A DNA stretch of 42,636 nt, taken from positions 14,787 to 57,422 of the forward strand of contig QHZE01000418.1 of assembly GCA_003225335.1 (NCBI GenBank). Direction: 5' to 3'. Each line of letters opens with the position of its first letter. Positions within the stretch are counted from its first letter, which is position 1. The notes beneath the pieces were generated by a model, which worked only from the letters and a program-made list of their open reading frames with translations, had not been told where the DNA came from and ran no database searches. Shown one piece after another: positions 1 through 8,220 of this stretch. Both the position numbers and the translations under genes were made by a program. This stretch comes from Acidobacteriota bacterium (GTDB lineage: Bacteria > Acidobacteriota > UBA6911).

Positions 1-642
1 TTCTTCCTCAACTCCTCGAATCCCACGAACTTCGAGCGAACGTGGAAGAACGCAGCCTACGTCTACCGCGAGCTCGGCCGGATCAGCGCGCCGGCCCCCT
101 TTGACCAGGTCATGGATTTCTCCTTCATCCAGAACCTTCAGAAGAAGGGGAGCTTCGCACAACAGAAGGATGAGAGCGTTGCCACTTTCACGCCCTCGAG
201 CTTCCGCAAGGTGCCGGCAGAAGCTCCGATCCTCACCCAGACGATCCGCATTAATTTTTACCCGAACTCCGCCAACCCTTACGAGCCCGCGCGCGACGAC
301 TTGGGCACTCCGATACAAGGCAGGCTCTACGATCCCAACGTGGATGCCACGCTCGAGCAGGTTGCGCGCCTCGCCGGACAATTCGCCCGCGCGGTGATTC
401 TCATCGAAGGACACACCGACTCCAGCATGAAAGGGAAAGTGCCGTTGCAGGCGGTGAGAGACTTGAGCGTTGCTCGCGCCGAATCGATCAAGAGGGCCTT
501 GATCGACAAATTCAAGTTCGACCCGAACAAGTTCAGCATCGAAGGGAAGGGGTGGGAGGTTCCAGCCGATTCCAACGATCCGAGTAACCAGGCCCTCAAC
601 CGTCGCGTGGAGATCAGCGTATTTCCACCGGAGCAGAAGTGA
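1..642 (+). CDS. OmpA-domain protein, C-terminal part (5' end outside window)
   Basis: The reading frame is open from base 1, so only the last 213 codons are present. The first ~60 residues (NAAYVYRELG, then PFDQVMDFSFI) resemble the tail of periplasmic substrate-binding proteins of the kind fused to OmpA domains. The last ~110 residues are an OmpA-like peptidoglycan-binding domain: a beta strand ending in IEGHTDS, a helix with LSVARAESIKRAL, and the terminal NRRVEISVFP. Family knowledge says such domains hold the cell wall noncovalently in the periplasm. The ATG at 112 is internal and should not be taken as the start. The stop is followed directly by a hairpin repeat. The fold of the C-terminal domain is sure; the fused substrate-binding part is inferred. 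Confidence 0.8.
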   Translation, partial: FFLNSSNPTNFERTWKNAAYVYRELGRISAPAPFDQVMDFSFIQNLQKKGSFAQQKDESVATFTPSSFRKVPAEAPILTQTIRINFYPNSANPYEPARDDLGTPIQGRLYDPNVDATLEQVARLAGQFARAVILIEGHTDSSMKGKVPLQAVRDLSVARAESIKRALIDKFKFDPNKFSIEGKGWEVPADSNDPSNQALNRRVEISVFPPEQK

Positions 643-655
643 GCTGCCGAAAAAG

Positions 656-741
656 CTTTGTGATTCTTCGTGTCTTCGCGTCTTCGTGGTGGATTGTGCA
701 TAGCCTCTACCGCTCCGACGCGAAGACACAAAGAATCACCA
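656..741. repeat. Hairpin dispersed repeat (GAAGACACAAAGAATCACC type)
   Basis: The left arm (656-689) contains GGTGATTCTT-like sequence reading TGATTCTTCGTGTCTTCGCG. The right arm (720-740) reads GCGAAGACACAAAGAATCAC on the opposite sense. The pair lies between the convergent ends of the OmpA gene and aspS and could act as a bidirectional terminator. The same words recur near 6871, 9690 and 30655. Confidence 0.65.
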
Positions 742-743
742 GG

Positions 744-2504
744 CTACTCCAGGATCTGCAGATGCAGCTCGCGCAGGTGCTTGGGGTCCAGCTCCGAAGG
801 CGCATCGAACATCAGGTCGGCGGCGCTGGCGGTCTTCGGAAATGCGATGACCTCGCGAATGTTCGGCTCATCCGCAAGCAGCATGATGAGCCGGTCAATG
901 CCCGGCGCCATTCCTCCGTGCGGCGGCGCCCCGTACTCGAAAGCATCCAGCATGTGTCCGAAGCGCCGGTACGCCTCCTCATCACTGTATCCCAGGCTCC
1001 TGAAGATCCTCGCCTGGATGTCGCGCCTGTGTATGCGGATGCTCCCGCTCGACAACTCGTAGCCATTGCACACCAGATCATAAGCGTCGCTCAGCACGGC
1101 CCCGGGGTCCGTTTCAAGAATATCGAGATGTTCTTGCTTGGGCATGGTGAAGGGATGATGGATGAAGCTCCAGTGCTTCTCCTCCTCATCCCACTCGAAC
1201 ATCGGAAAATCGATTACCCAGGCAAAAGCGAGCAGATCCGGCGGAGCCAGATTCAACCGATCCCGGAAATCGAGCCGCAGGGCTCCCAACGCCTTGCTCG
1301 CAACGTCCGCCCTCCCGGCCACCATGCATGCCAGGTCCCCTTGTTTGGCCTCCAGACGCCGCACAATCTCAGAAACTTCCGAGTCCTTTAGAAGCTTTGC
1401 GGCAGTGCCTTTCACGCCCTCCGCTGTCCACGCGAGTGTTGCCATCGCTTTCGCCCCGGCAGCCTTCACCAGATCGGTCATCGTGTCGACCTCTTTGCGC
1501 GAGGAGCCCGCGCTCGAAGGAGCCACAATGGCTCGAACCGTCCCTCCACTTGCGATCGGCTCCGCGAACACTCGGGCCTCGCTCCGCCGCAGGGTGTCTG
1601 TAATGTCGACGATTCCCATGCCGAACCGCAGGTCTGGCTTGTCAGTCCCAAAACGCGCCATGGCCTCGGCGTAGCTGAGCCTGGGAAAAGGCTCGAATAT
1701 TCGCTTGTGCGGGGTGACGACCGGAATCAACGCAGTGACCAGTCCCTCGACAACCGCGAGCACGTCGTCGCGGTCCACGAACGACATCTCTAGGTCGAGC
1801 TGGGTGAATTCCGGCTGCCGGTCTCCCCGCAAGTCTTCGTCACGCATGCAGCGCGCGATTTGAAAGTAGCGCTCGTACCCTGCGACCATCAGGAGTTGTT
1901 TCAGCTGCTGCGGGCTCTGCGGCAGGGCGAAAAACCTGCCCGGCTGCAGCCTGCTGGGAACGACATAGTCCCGCGCTCCTTCGGGCGTAGATTTGATCAT
2001 CATCGGGGTTTCGATTTCCAGGAAGCCTAGCCGATCTAGATAGTCGCGGATAAACTTAATCGTCTTGTGCCGCAGGATTATGTTCTCTTGAAGGCGGGCC
2101 CGCCGCAAGTCCAGGTAACGGTATTTCAAGCGCTGGCCCTCGTCAGTCCTGTACCCATCGTCATCCAGAGGAATCGGTGGCGCCTTTGCCGGGTTGAGGA
2201 TCTCGATCGAATCTGCCAGAACTTCAATCTCCCCCGTTGGCAAGTTGGGATTGACGAGGTTTTCCGGACGCGGCCGAACCACTCCATCCAGCTTGAGCAC
2301 AAACTCCCCGCGCGCTTTCTCCGCTACCGAGTGGGCTTCGCCCCGGCCTGGCTGCACCGTGATTTGAACAAGCCCGGACCGGTCGCGGAGGTCGATAAAG
2401 ATCAGCCCTCCGTGGTCCCGCCGTCTGTGTACCCACCCCGCCAAGGAAACCTCCTGTCCGGCATGGGATAGTCTTAACTCCCCGCAGTTATGCGTCTTGA
2501 GCAT
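744..2504 (-). CDS. aspS: Aspartyl-tRNA synthetase (possibly aspartyl-tRNA(Asp/Asn) synthetase)
   Basis: 586 aa, the usual length for bacterial AspRS. It charges tRNA with aspartate in the cytoplasm. The N-terminal OB-fold anticodon-binding domain includes GWVHRRRDHGGLIFIDLRDR. The class II core has motif 2 (RDEDLRGDRQPEFTQ) and a motif 3 ending GMAPGIDRLIMLL, with the bacterial GAD insert between them. The ATG at 2504 is chosen because GGGGGAG lies six bases upstream; the frame continues to 2609 but into repeat DNA. His31 in the anticodon-binding domain is a residue reported for non-discriminating enzymes that also charge tRNA-Asn; discriminating enzymes have Leu there. Position 82 is Asn rather than the Gly of the Pseudomonas enzyme, so the specificity call is only suggestive. 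Confidence 0.96.
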   Translation of the reverse strand: MLKTHNCGELRLSHAGQEVSLAGWVHRRRDHGGLIFIDLRDRSGLVQITVQPGRGEAHSVAEKARGEFVLKLDGVVRPRPENLVNPNLPTGEIEVLADSIEILNPAKAPPIPLDDDGYRTDEGQRLKYRYLDLRRARLQENIILRHKTIKFIRDYLDRLGFLEIETPMMIKSTPEGARDYVVPSRLQPGRFFALPQSPQQLKQLLMVAGYERYFQIARCMRDEDLRGDRQPEFTQLDLEMSFVDRDDVLAVVEGLVTALIPVVTPHKRIFEPFPRLSYAEAMARFGTDKPDLRFGMGIVDITDTLRRSEARVFAEPIASGGTVRAIVAPSSAGSSRKEVDTMTDLVKAAGAKAMATLAWTAEGVKGTAAKLLKDSEVSEIVRRLEAKQGDLACMVAGRADVASKALGALRLDFRDRLNLAPPDLLAFAWVIDFPMFEWDEEEKHWSFIHHPFTMPKQEHLDILETDPGAVLSDAYDLVCNGYELSSGSIRIHRRDIQARIFRSLGYSDEEAYRRFGHMLDAFEYGAPPHGGMAPGIDRLIMLLADEPNIREVIAFPKTASAADLMFDAPSELDPKHLRELHLQILE

Positions 2505-2528
2505 GGATTTACTCCCCCAAATTGCATC

Positions 2529-2738
2529 AACCACAAAAAAACGCGGCCACGAATTCCACGGCGCAGCCCAGTCGCAACCACAACAACGAATGAAACCACA
2601 GATGAACACGGATCTGTGTTCATCTGTGGTTTCATTTTTGTGCAGGCTACGCAGACGAAAATCCTTGCCAGCTTGCGAAGGATTTTCAGCATAGTAGTAC
2701 GGATTCCACGAATTTTTTTCCAGTAATTCGTGGCAAAT
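2529..2738. repeat. Composite repeat zone between ispG and aspS, with a 20-bp perfect hairpin
   Basis: A perfect 20-bp inverted repeat with a 6-base loop lies at 2590-2609 and 2616-2635 (core CACAGATGAACAC) and is followed by TTTTTG. Around it are fragments of another repeat class: CCACGAATTCCACGGCG near 2549 and CCAGTAATTCGTGGCAAA near 2721. There is no gene in this 258-bp spacer. The hairpin plus T run could terminate plus-strand transcripts, but no plus-strand gene feeds into it. Confidence 0.7.
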
Positions 2739-2762
2739 TTCTGCGAAGAGTTTTTCCGGGGC

Positions 2763-4010
2763 TCAGTGACGGGTTACGGGAGATGTCTCCGCGCCTTTCA
2801 GGGAAGAATAGTGGGAATCTACGTACCTGTTAAGGATGGTGATGAATTCTGCCACAATTCCTTCACCACGCAATGTCGTCATCAGCTTTCCGTCGGCGAA
2901 GACCGGGGCCTTGGGTTCCTCTCCCGTTCCGGGCAGAGAGATTCCAAGATTGGCATGTTTGGATTCGCCGGGACCGTTCACTACACAACCCATAACCGCG
3001 ACCTTCAATTCTTCGACCCCTCGGTACTGGTTTTTCCAGACCGGCATCTGGTACCTGAGGTAGCTTTGGATCTGGTCTGCCATTTCCTGAAAGAAGCTTG
3101 AGGTGGTGCGCCCACAGCCAGGGCAAGCGGACACCTGGGGGACAAAACTTCGTATTCCTAAAGACTGCAGAATCTGCTGAGCCACGCGCACTTCCTCGGT
3201 GCGGTCTCCGTTTGGAGCGGGAGTCAAGGAGACTCGAATCGTGTCACCGATCCCTTCCTGAAGAAGTACAGCCAGCGCTGCCGTGGACGCCACAATCCCC
3301 TTCGCTCCCATCCCTGCTTCCGTAAGCCCAAGGTGCAAAGCATAATCGCATTGGGCTGCCAACAAGCGGTACACCTCGATGAGATCCTGCACACCGGAAA
3401 CCTTGGCGCTGAGGATGATATGATTTTGCGGGAGGCCGTATTCCTCGGCCATTCGCGCCGACTCCAGGGCACTGAGAATCATGGCCTCGATGAGCACTCC
3501 CCGGGCGTCCTTGGGATCAGCACGCTTCGTGTTCTCGTCCATCAGCCGCGTCAGGAGGGTCTGGTCGAGCGACCCCCAGTTCACTCCGATGCGCACGGGT
3601 TTGTCGCTATCCATGGCCACCCGGATCATCTGGAGGAAGTTCTCATCGTGCCGCCGGCCCACACCAACATTCCCCGGGTTGATCCGATACTTCGCGAGGG
3701 CGGCTGCGCACATGGGATACCGCGTAAGCAGGATGTGCCCGTTGTAGTGAAAGTCTCCGATGAGAGGGACTCCGACGCCCATATCCTCAAGCCGCCGCTC
3801 AATCTCCGGAACTGCCGCGGCAGCTTCAGGGGTATTGACCGTAATCCGGACGAGCTCCGAACCGGCGGCGGCAAGCGCAGCGACCTGAGCAGCCGTCGCC
3901 GCTGCGTCCGCCGTGTCGGTATTGGTCATCGACTGGACGACGATAGGCGCGCTCCCTCCGACCGTCACCCCGCCCACATTCACGGGCACGGATCTTCTTC
4001 GCTGCAGCAT
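2763..4010 (-). CDS. ispG: 4-hydroxy-3-methylbut-2-en-1-yl diphosphate synthase (GcpE/IspG)
   Basis: 415 aa. It makes HMBPP from MEcPP in the non-mevalonate isoprenoid pathway, in the cytoplasm, using a [4Fe-4S] cluster. The N-terminal TIM barrel begins [10 protein letters not shown] and contains [10 protein letters not shown]. The C-terminal cluster-binding domain has CPGCGRT (Cys296, Cys299) and CVVNGPGE (Cys342, Glu349), the expected three Cys plus Glu. The start is the ATG at 4010, eight bases after AAAGGA; a TTG two codons earlier would sit too close to that site. It is divergent from hpt across a repeat-filled 267-bp spacer and upstream of aspS on the same strand. Confidence 0.96.
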   Translation of the reverse strand: MLQRRRSVPVNVGGVTVGGSAPIVVQSMTNTDTADAAATAAQVAALAAAGSELVRITVNTPEAAAAVPEIERRLEDMGVGVPLIGDFHYNGHILLTRYPMCAAALAKYRINPGNVGVGRRHDENFLQMIRVAMDSDKPVRIGVNWGSLDQTLLTRLMDENTKRADPKDARGVLIEAMILSALESARMAEEYGLPQNHIILSAKVSGVQDLIEVYRLLAAQCDYALHLGLTEAGMGAKGIVASTAALAVLLQEGIGDTIRVSLTPAPNGDRTEEVRVAQQILQSLGIRSFVPQVSACPGCGRTTSSFFQEMADQIQSYLRYQMPVWKNQYRGVEELKVAVMGCVVNGPGESKHANLGISLPGTGEEPKAPVFADGKLMTTLRGEGIVAEFITILNRYVDSHYSSLKGAETSPVTRH

Positions 4011-4079
4011 CGCCAATATCCTTTCTCAAAGCCAATATCATACAAAAATCACCCGCCTTAAACCATAAGGGAACCATGG

Positions 4080-4232
4080 CATGGGGACATGGGGACCCTA
4101 TCGACCTATCGACCAGACGTCAGACTTCAGGGGTCAGACCTCAGACCTGCAAACGCCTGAATATCTATGCGTTTTCTGTTCGTGCTCGTGCGCAGTCTGA
4201 AGTCTGATCCCTGCGGTCTGAAGTCTGAACTT
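4080..4232. repeat. Repeats of the TCAGACTTCAG class in the ispG-hpt spacer
   Basis: Two opposed blocks, around 4116-4147 (GTCAGACTTCAGGGGTCAGA) and 4190-4230 (CAGTCTGAAGTCTGATCCC), can fold on each other. A short CATGGGGACATGGGGACC direct repeat precedes them. Both promoters of the divergent pair must lie in or beside this DNA. I see no convincing -35/-10 pair. Confidence 0.55.
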
Positions 4233-4277
4233 GGAGCTGTTGGCTGGGAAACAAATCTGTGTTAAAGAAGGGGACCA

Positions 4278-4841
4278 ATGGAAGGGGACTGGTATAACGA
4301 CAAGAACGAGGTCTTGGGGGAGGTACTCCTGGACGCCGCAACCATACGAATGCGCGTCCAGGAACTGGGAGCGCTGATTACAAAAGACTATCGCGGCAAG
4401 AACCCGCATCTCATCGGCATCCTTAAGGGAGCGAGCGTCTTCCACGCGGACCTGGTTCGCGCCATTGATCTGGTGGTCTCTGTTGATTTCATTGCGGTTG
4501 GCAGTTACGGGACCTCCACCAAGAGCAGCGGCGAGGTGAGGATTCTAAAAGATCTGGATGAGAGCGTGGAAGGAAAGGATGTCCTCCTGGTGGAGGACAT
4601 CCTCGATACGGGTTTGACTTTAAGCTATCTGCTCCAGATTCTGGAGTCGCGCGGTCCCAGGTCCTTGAAGGTCGTTGCCCTGCTCAATAAGCCTTCGCGG
4701 CGAATCATCGAGGTCCCCGCGGAGTATATCGGGTTCGAGATCCCCGACCATTTTGTGGTTGGCTACGGACTCGACTTCAACCAACGCTACCGCAACCTGC
4801 CTGACATTACAGTCCTGAAGGTCGATCCCGGCGAATCTTAA
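4278..4841 (+). CDS. hpt: Hypoxanthine phosphoribosyltransferase
   Basis: 187 aa type I phosphoribosyltransferase that converts hypoxanthine (and often guanine) plus PRPP to the nucleotide in purine salvage. The PRPP-binding motif LLVEDILDTG is at residues 103-112. The pyrophosphate-binding loop ILKGASVF is at 48-55, and the flexible-loop sequence SYGTSTKSSGEV is at 76-87. The start ATG follows AAGGGGACC. It is a lone plus-strand gene facing the minus-strand salvage cluster (pnp, deoA, deoB) a few kilobases away, so the bases released there can be reused. A degraded copy of its PRPP-motif segment lies at 5801-5847. Confidence 0.96.
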   Translation: MEGDWYNDKNEVLGEVLLDAATIRMRVQELGALITKDYRGKNPHLIGILKGASVFHADLVRAIDLVVSVDFIAVGSYGTSTKSSGEVRILKDLDESVEGKDVLLVEDILDTGLTLSYLLQILESRGPRSLKVVALLNKPSRRIIEVPAEYIGFEIPDHFVVGYGLDFNQRYRNLPDITVLKVDPGES

Positions 4842-4848
4842 AGCGTCA

Positions 4849-5025
4849 CTGTTTGGAGTTCAGCGTTCAGGCTGCAAGCTAAAGCTTGAACTCCGAGCGA
4901 ACCGTGCGAAAAACCGATCCCCCGTAGGGGCGACCCTATGTGGTCGCCCGACAGCCCAGTAGCGCGGACTTGCGGGCCGCCACGCAGGCCCCCCCGCCCC
5001 CAACGAGACGTGGATTTTTCCACAG
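4849..5025. repeat. Repeat-rich spacer after hpt
   Basis: Contains an imperfect hairpin GGAGTTCAG...TGAACTCC (about 4854-4892) and a GTAGGGGCGACCCTATGTGG block near 4925 with GGTCGCCC pairing potential. The first can follow hpt as a terminator-like structure. The sequence CTGTTTGGAGTTCAG at 4849-4863 recurs at 5846-5860. Confidence 0.6.
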
Positions 5026-5029
5026 CCTC

Positions 5030-5458
5030 TCACTCGGTGCCAGCAGGGACTGCCAGATTCGCCCCGGCAACCGCCGCAGCCCGTGTCGCCTGGTCTTCGG
5101 AGTGATACTGGTTCCAATGCCACCGGGACGCCGCGGCGCGCTGCTTCTCGTTTCCGTAGAAGTTCGACTTTTCGTACAAGCGAGTGTACTCGTCGCAGGA
5201 CATCCGTTGGTGCAGGATGTGGATGAAAGCCTTCTCGCTGCTGGTCACTTGGGGCCACTCCCCTAACTCCCCTAGCCAACTTGTCAGAATGCTCTTCATC
5301 CGCGCCAGGCTCACTGTGCAGGACTCGTTTTCTTGGGCGTCCAGCGAGCGAGCGAAGGACAGCTGACTCAGAAGAGCAACGGACAACAGGAACGAGGCAG
5401 CGATCCGGAGCGAGAAACTTTCTTTAAGGTTGATCATGCGACAGCCAATTCGACCCAT
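5030..5458 (-). CDS. Small exported protein of unknown function (paralogue A)
   Basis: 142 aa; I do not recognise a family. Residues 8-36 form a signal peptide or membrane anchor: a basic start, then AASFLLSVALLSQLSFA with a plausible cut after SFA. The mature part has two Cys (in ESCTVS and RMSCDEY) that could form a disulfide outside the membrane. It ends with a conserved helix carrying RWHWNQYHS. It is clearly related to the C-terminal half of the protein at 5916-6581. Its first seven codons (MGRIGCR) match the end of the PilZ domain in that paralogue, so this copy seems to have lost PilZ and gained a new start. AGGGGGA sits five bases upstream of the ATG. Met8 is an alternative start. Confidence 0.6.
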   Translation of the reverse strand: MGRIGCRMINLKESFSLRIAASFLLSVALLSQLSFARSLDAQENESCTVSLARMKSILTSWLGELGEWPQVTSSEKAFIHILHQRMSCDEYTRLYEKSNFYGNEKQRAAASRWHWNQYHSEDQATRAAAVAGANLAVPAGTE

Positions 5459-5800
5459 AGGTCCCCCTCTCTGGCGCGAAGCGCCAGGGATCTGCTAACT
5501 ATTCTATTGACTTCGAAGCACCACCCTTTGCTGATTGTTAGACAAGGTTAACTCGCGCAGTCCCGGGCGCGCAAGGGCCGATCGGCCCATTTCTTCTAGG
5601 CCGTGACTCCCATTTTTGTGCCGGGCTCGCACCCAACCCCGCGGCACAAGACATGGGATATTTGTGCCAGTCACCACGACTTTAAGGTTTATGGAAGGCT
5701 TTCAAGCAACGGACCGCTCGGAGAGTTCAAGCTTTCGCTTGCAGCCTGAACCCAAGAGGATCCACGTATTGTGACGGGATGACAGGATTGATTAGTTAGT
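5459..5800. other. Spacer without a gene between the two paralogues
   Basis: No credible coding frame. It holds a short palindrome GGCGCGAAGCGCC near 5472 and an imperfect hairpin GAGTTCAAGCTTTCGCTTGC at about 5726. Directly beyond it lies the hpt relic. I find no recognisable remnant of the missing PilZ half here. Confidence 0.5.
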
Positions 5801-5847
5801 ATGAAGAGCGCGGGAGGGAAGGATGTTCCGCTGGTAGAGGACATCCT
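5801..5847 (+). pseudogene. hpt: hpt fragment (PRPP-motif relic)
   Basis: 47 bases align to hpt bases 4558-4603 with seven mismatches and one gap, mostly at third codon positions. Translated, it reads GGKDVPLVEDIL against EGKDVLLVEDIL in hpt. Immediately after, CTGTTCGGAGTTCAG matches the sequence that follows the hpt stop codon, so about 245 bases of the gene's 3' end have been lost. It is non-functional, and it marks an old tandem duplication. Confidence 0.75.
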
Positions 5848-5915
5848 GTTCGGAGTTCAGGCTTTAGTGCTGCGAAGTAAGCGAACGCCTAAAGGCTGAA
5901 CCCCAAACCTAAAGA

Positions 5916-6581
5916 TTACTCGTTGCCAGCAGCGACTGCCAGCTCCAGGCTGGAAACTGCCGCAGCCCGGATCGTTTCATCCTTGGAGTGATACTGATTC
6001 CAATGCCACCGGGACAACGCAGCGCGTTTGCTTTCATCCCTGTGGATCTTCGCCTTCTCGTACCAGCGAGTGTACTCTTGGCAGGACATCTGCTGGTGCT
6101 GGGAGTGAATGAACGCCTTGTCGGTGTTGGACACCAGGGTCCACTCCCCCAGCCTGCTTTCCATGGAGTTCTTCATCCGCGTAAGGCTCATCGTGCAGGA
6201 ATTATTCGCTTGCGCATCTCGCGAACGAGCGAAGGAGAGCTCACCCAGAAAAGCAACGCACAACAGCAGCGAGGCGGCAGTCCGGAACGGGAAACTTACT
6301 CTCGGGTTCATCAGGCAGCAGCCGACTCGAACCTTGCCGGTTTCGGCGTCGAGCCGAACCCATTGCACCACAGCTTTACCGTGGAATCTCTTCGGGACGT
6401 TAATGGTCAGAACCGAACCCCGACCGACCACATCCTGAGGCACGAGCAGACCCAACCCCTTCCGGCTGAAGTCGGTACTTTCCCCTTGAAACTGAAATGG
6501 GCGCCCTAAACGATCGGTGCCTTGAATGATCACCGGAGCACTTAAGCCCGCCCTCACATTTCGTCTTAAATCAATACCCAT
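5916..6581 (-). CDS. PilZ-domain membrane protein with an exported C-terminal domain (paralogue B)
   Basis: 221 aa. Residues 1-90 are a PilZ domain with both c-di-GMP signatures: R6xxxR10 (RRNVR) and D37xS39xxG42 (DFSRKG). Residues ~95-118 are a hydrophobic segment (FRTAASLLLCVAFLGELSFA) that by itself looks like a signal peptide. Residues 119-221 are the unknown two-Cys domain ending in RWHWNQYHS. As one protein it would place PilZ inside and the rest outside the membrane. Alternatively the Met at 6311 (residue 91) starts a separate exported protein. AAGGAG eight bases before the first ATG supports use of the long form. A c-di-GMP-sensing, envelope-acting role is inferred from the domain only. 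Confidence 0.7.
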   Translation of the reverse strand: MGIDLRRNVRAGLSAPVIIQGTDRLGRPFQFQGESTDFSRKGLGLLVPQDVVGRGSVLTINVPKRFHGKAVVQWVRLDAETGKVRVGCCLMNPRVSFPFRTAASLLLCVAFLGELSFARSRDAQANNSCTMSLTRMKNSMESRLGEWTLVSNTDKAFIHSQHQQMSCQEYTRWYEKAKIHRDESKRAALSRWHWNQYHSKDETIRAAAVSSLELAVAAGNE

Positions 6582-6949
6582 ATGACTTACTCCTTATGTA
6601 TTTCAACATTACTTCTGTCTTATCGTCTGATAACGTCATTACATGCCTTCGCAATTTGTGTACCAATGGGTTGATCCGCTTCTAAGGGAGCCGGCAATTC
6701 ACGGTAATCGTAAGTAAACGAGTCAGTTGTCACATTCCTAAGGGTGCTCGATCGATCGCGCAAACAAGACACTGAAAGCAGGAATGGGTCCCCGATTTCC
6801 TTATCATTGATGAAATCGGACCCCTTCGCGTCTTAGTGCCTTAGCGGTGAATTGGGCGCAGCCAATACGCACAAAGAATCACCAAGTCTTTGATTGCTCG
6901 GCGTTCATCCATGGCGTTCCGTGCACGCCCGTGTCGGGTTAGCATTAAG
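6582..6949. other. Spacer upstream of the PilZ gene, with a GGGTCCCCGATTTC hairpin and a repeat end
   Basis: No gene. An inverted repeat pairs 6786-6799 (GGGTCCCCGATTTC) with 6812-6825 (GAAATCGGACCCC). From about 6826 to 6886 it joins a repeat of the class seen at 656, ending ACAAAGAATCACCAAG. The promoter of the PilZ gene should lie at 6590-6700. The hairpin sits downstream of deoB. Confidence 0.5.
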
Positions 6950-8119
6950 TTAGCGGAGCTGCGTTAGAAAGGAGGTCCCCGCGGACAGACTCAGGCCGAA
7001 ATTCTCGGCGACGGTCTGACCTATGTCGGCCAGAGTGCTTCGGGTTCCAAGGGGGATACCCCGGCGGAGCTTCTTGCTGAATGCCAGAATCGGCACGTAT
7101 TCGCGTGAATGGTCGGTGCTCGGTGTTGTCGGATCGCAACCATGATCCGCACTGATGACCAGGCAGTCGTCCTCACGCAAGTTTTTGAGAAGCAGCGGGA
7201 GCCTTCGGTCGAACTCCTCGAGACCTTCCGCGTATCCCTTGACGTCGTTACGGTGACCCCAGAGCATATCGAAATCGACGAAGTTGCTGAAGATGAACCC
7301 CTCCGAGGTGACCTCCAACGCCCGGAGTGTTCCGTCCATAGATTCCGTGTTGTCCCTGGCCGCGACATTCTCGCCAATTCCCCGATAGTCAAAAATGGAA
7401 GCTATCTTGCCGACCCCCACCGAAGCAAGGTCGTTTTGCCGCAACAGATCCAGTAAGGTAGGATGCGGCGGCGGGATCGCAAAATCCTTTCGATTCTTGG
7501 TGCGCTGAAAGCTATCAGGCGCACCCGAAAAGGGCCGAGCAATGACCCGCCCGACCCGGTCCTCCCCGTCCAGCAGCTCCCGGGCTATTCCGCAAATCCG
7601 GTAGAGATCCTCAAGAGGTATGATGTCCTCATGGGCAGCGACCTGAAACACCGAATCCGCAGAGGTGTATAGGATCGGACGGCCGGTCCGGACGTGTTCC
7701 TCGCCCAGCTCCTTGATGATTTCGGTGCCCGAAGCCGGCTTATTTCCCAGCACCTTGCGACCGATAGCCTTCTCGAAGGGATTCAGGATCCTGGCTGGAA
7801 ATCCTTTGGGATATGTGGGAAAAGGAATCGGCGTGATGAGTCCCGCCATTTCCCAATGCCCGACGGTACTGTCCTTGCCGTTTGAAAGAATGGCCGCTTT
7901 GCCAAAACAGCCTGCGGGTTGCGGGACGGGAGCAAGGTTTGGCAAGGCTCGGATATTTGCGAGCCCCAACCTTTGCAGGTTTGGAAGGGCGGGGTTTTCT
8001 CTTTCCAGGACGTGCCCTATAGTGTCGCTCCCTTGATCGCCCCATTTGGCGGCGTCGGGCATCTCGCCGATTCCCGCACTATCCAGCACGATTAACACTA
8101 CACGCCGGAACAGCCGCAT
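6950..8119 (-). CDS. deoB: Phosphopentomutase
   Basis: 389 aa alkaline-phosphatase-superfamily mutase. It interconverts ribose- or deoxyribose-1-phosphate and the 5-phosphate, channelling phosphorolysis products into sugar metabolism. The metal-binding N-terminus is VVLIVLDSAGIGEMPDA, followed by GSDTIGH. The C-terminal metal site is ISADHGCDPTTPSTDHSRE, and the substrate-threonine region is SKDSTVGHWEMAG-like. GGAG lies nine bases before the ATG. It is the last gene of the minus-strand nucleoside-salvage cluster, separated from the deaminase gene by a 101-bp spacer holding a repeat. deoC is not in the window. Confidence 0.96.
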   Translation of the reverse strand: MRLFRRVVLIVLDSAGIGEMPDAAKWGDQGSDTIGHVLERENPALPNLQRLGLANIRALPNLAPVPQPAGCFGKAAILSNGKDSTVGHWEMAGLITPIPFPTYPKGFPARILNPFEKAIGRKVLGNKPASGTEIIKELGEEHVRTGRPILYTSADSVFQVAAHEDIIPLEDLYRICGIARELLDGEDRVGRVIARPFSGAPDSFQRTKNRKDFAIPPPHPTLLDLLRQNDLASVGVGKIASIFDYRGIGENVAARDNTESMDGTLRALEVTSEGFIFSNFVDFDMLWGHRNDVKGYAEGLEEFDRRLPLLLKNLREDDCLVISADHGCDPTTPSTDHSREYVPILAFSKKLRRGIPLGTRSTLADIGQTVAENFGLSLSAGTSFLTQLR

Positions 8120-8144
8120 CTCGCGTCATCTCCAGTAAAATTCT

Positions 8145-8218
8145 TTGCCTCTTCGGGCCTTCGCGGTACGTCCCGGGCTGCTGGATCGCATCGCGAAGGC
8201 GCGAAGGACGCCAAGAAC
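8145..8218. repeat. Dispersed repeat between the deaminase gene and deoB
   Basis: Shows CTTCGGGCCTTCGCGGTACG and then CGCGAAGGCGCGAAGGACGC in opposite sense, giving an imperfect hairpin of the same class as the repeat at 656. It may weaken transcription into deoB. Confidence 0.5.
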
Positions 8219-8220
8219 CG

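Noticed and set aside
2474-2726. Small frames in the ispG-aspS spacer
   Set aside because: They are translations of dispersed repeats on both strands and lack start signals.
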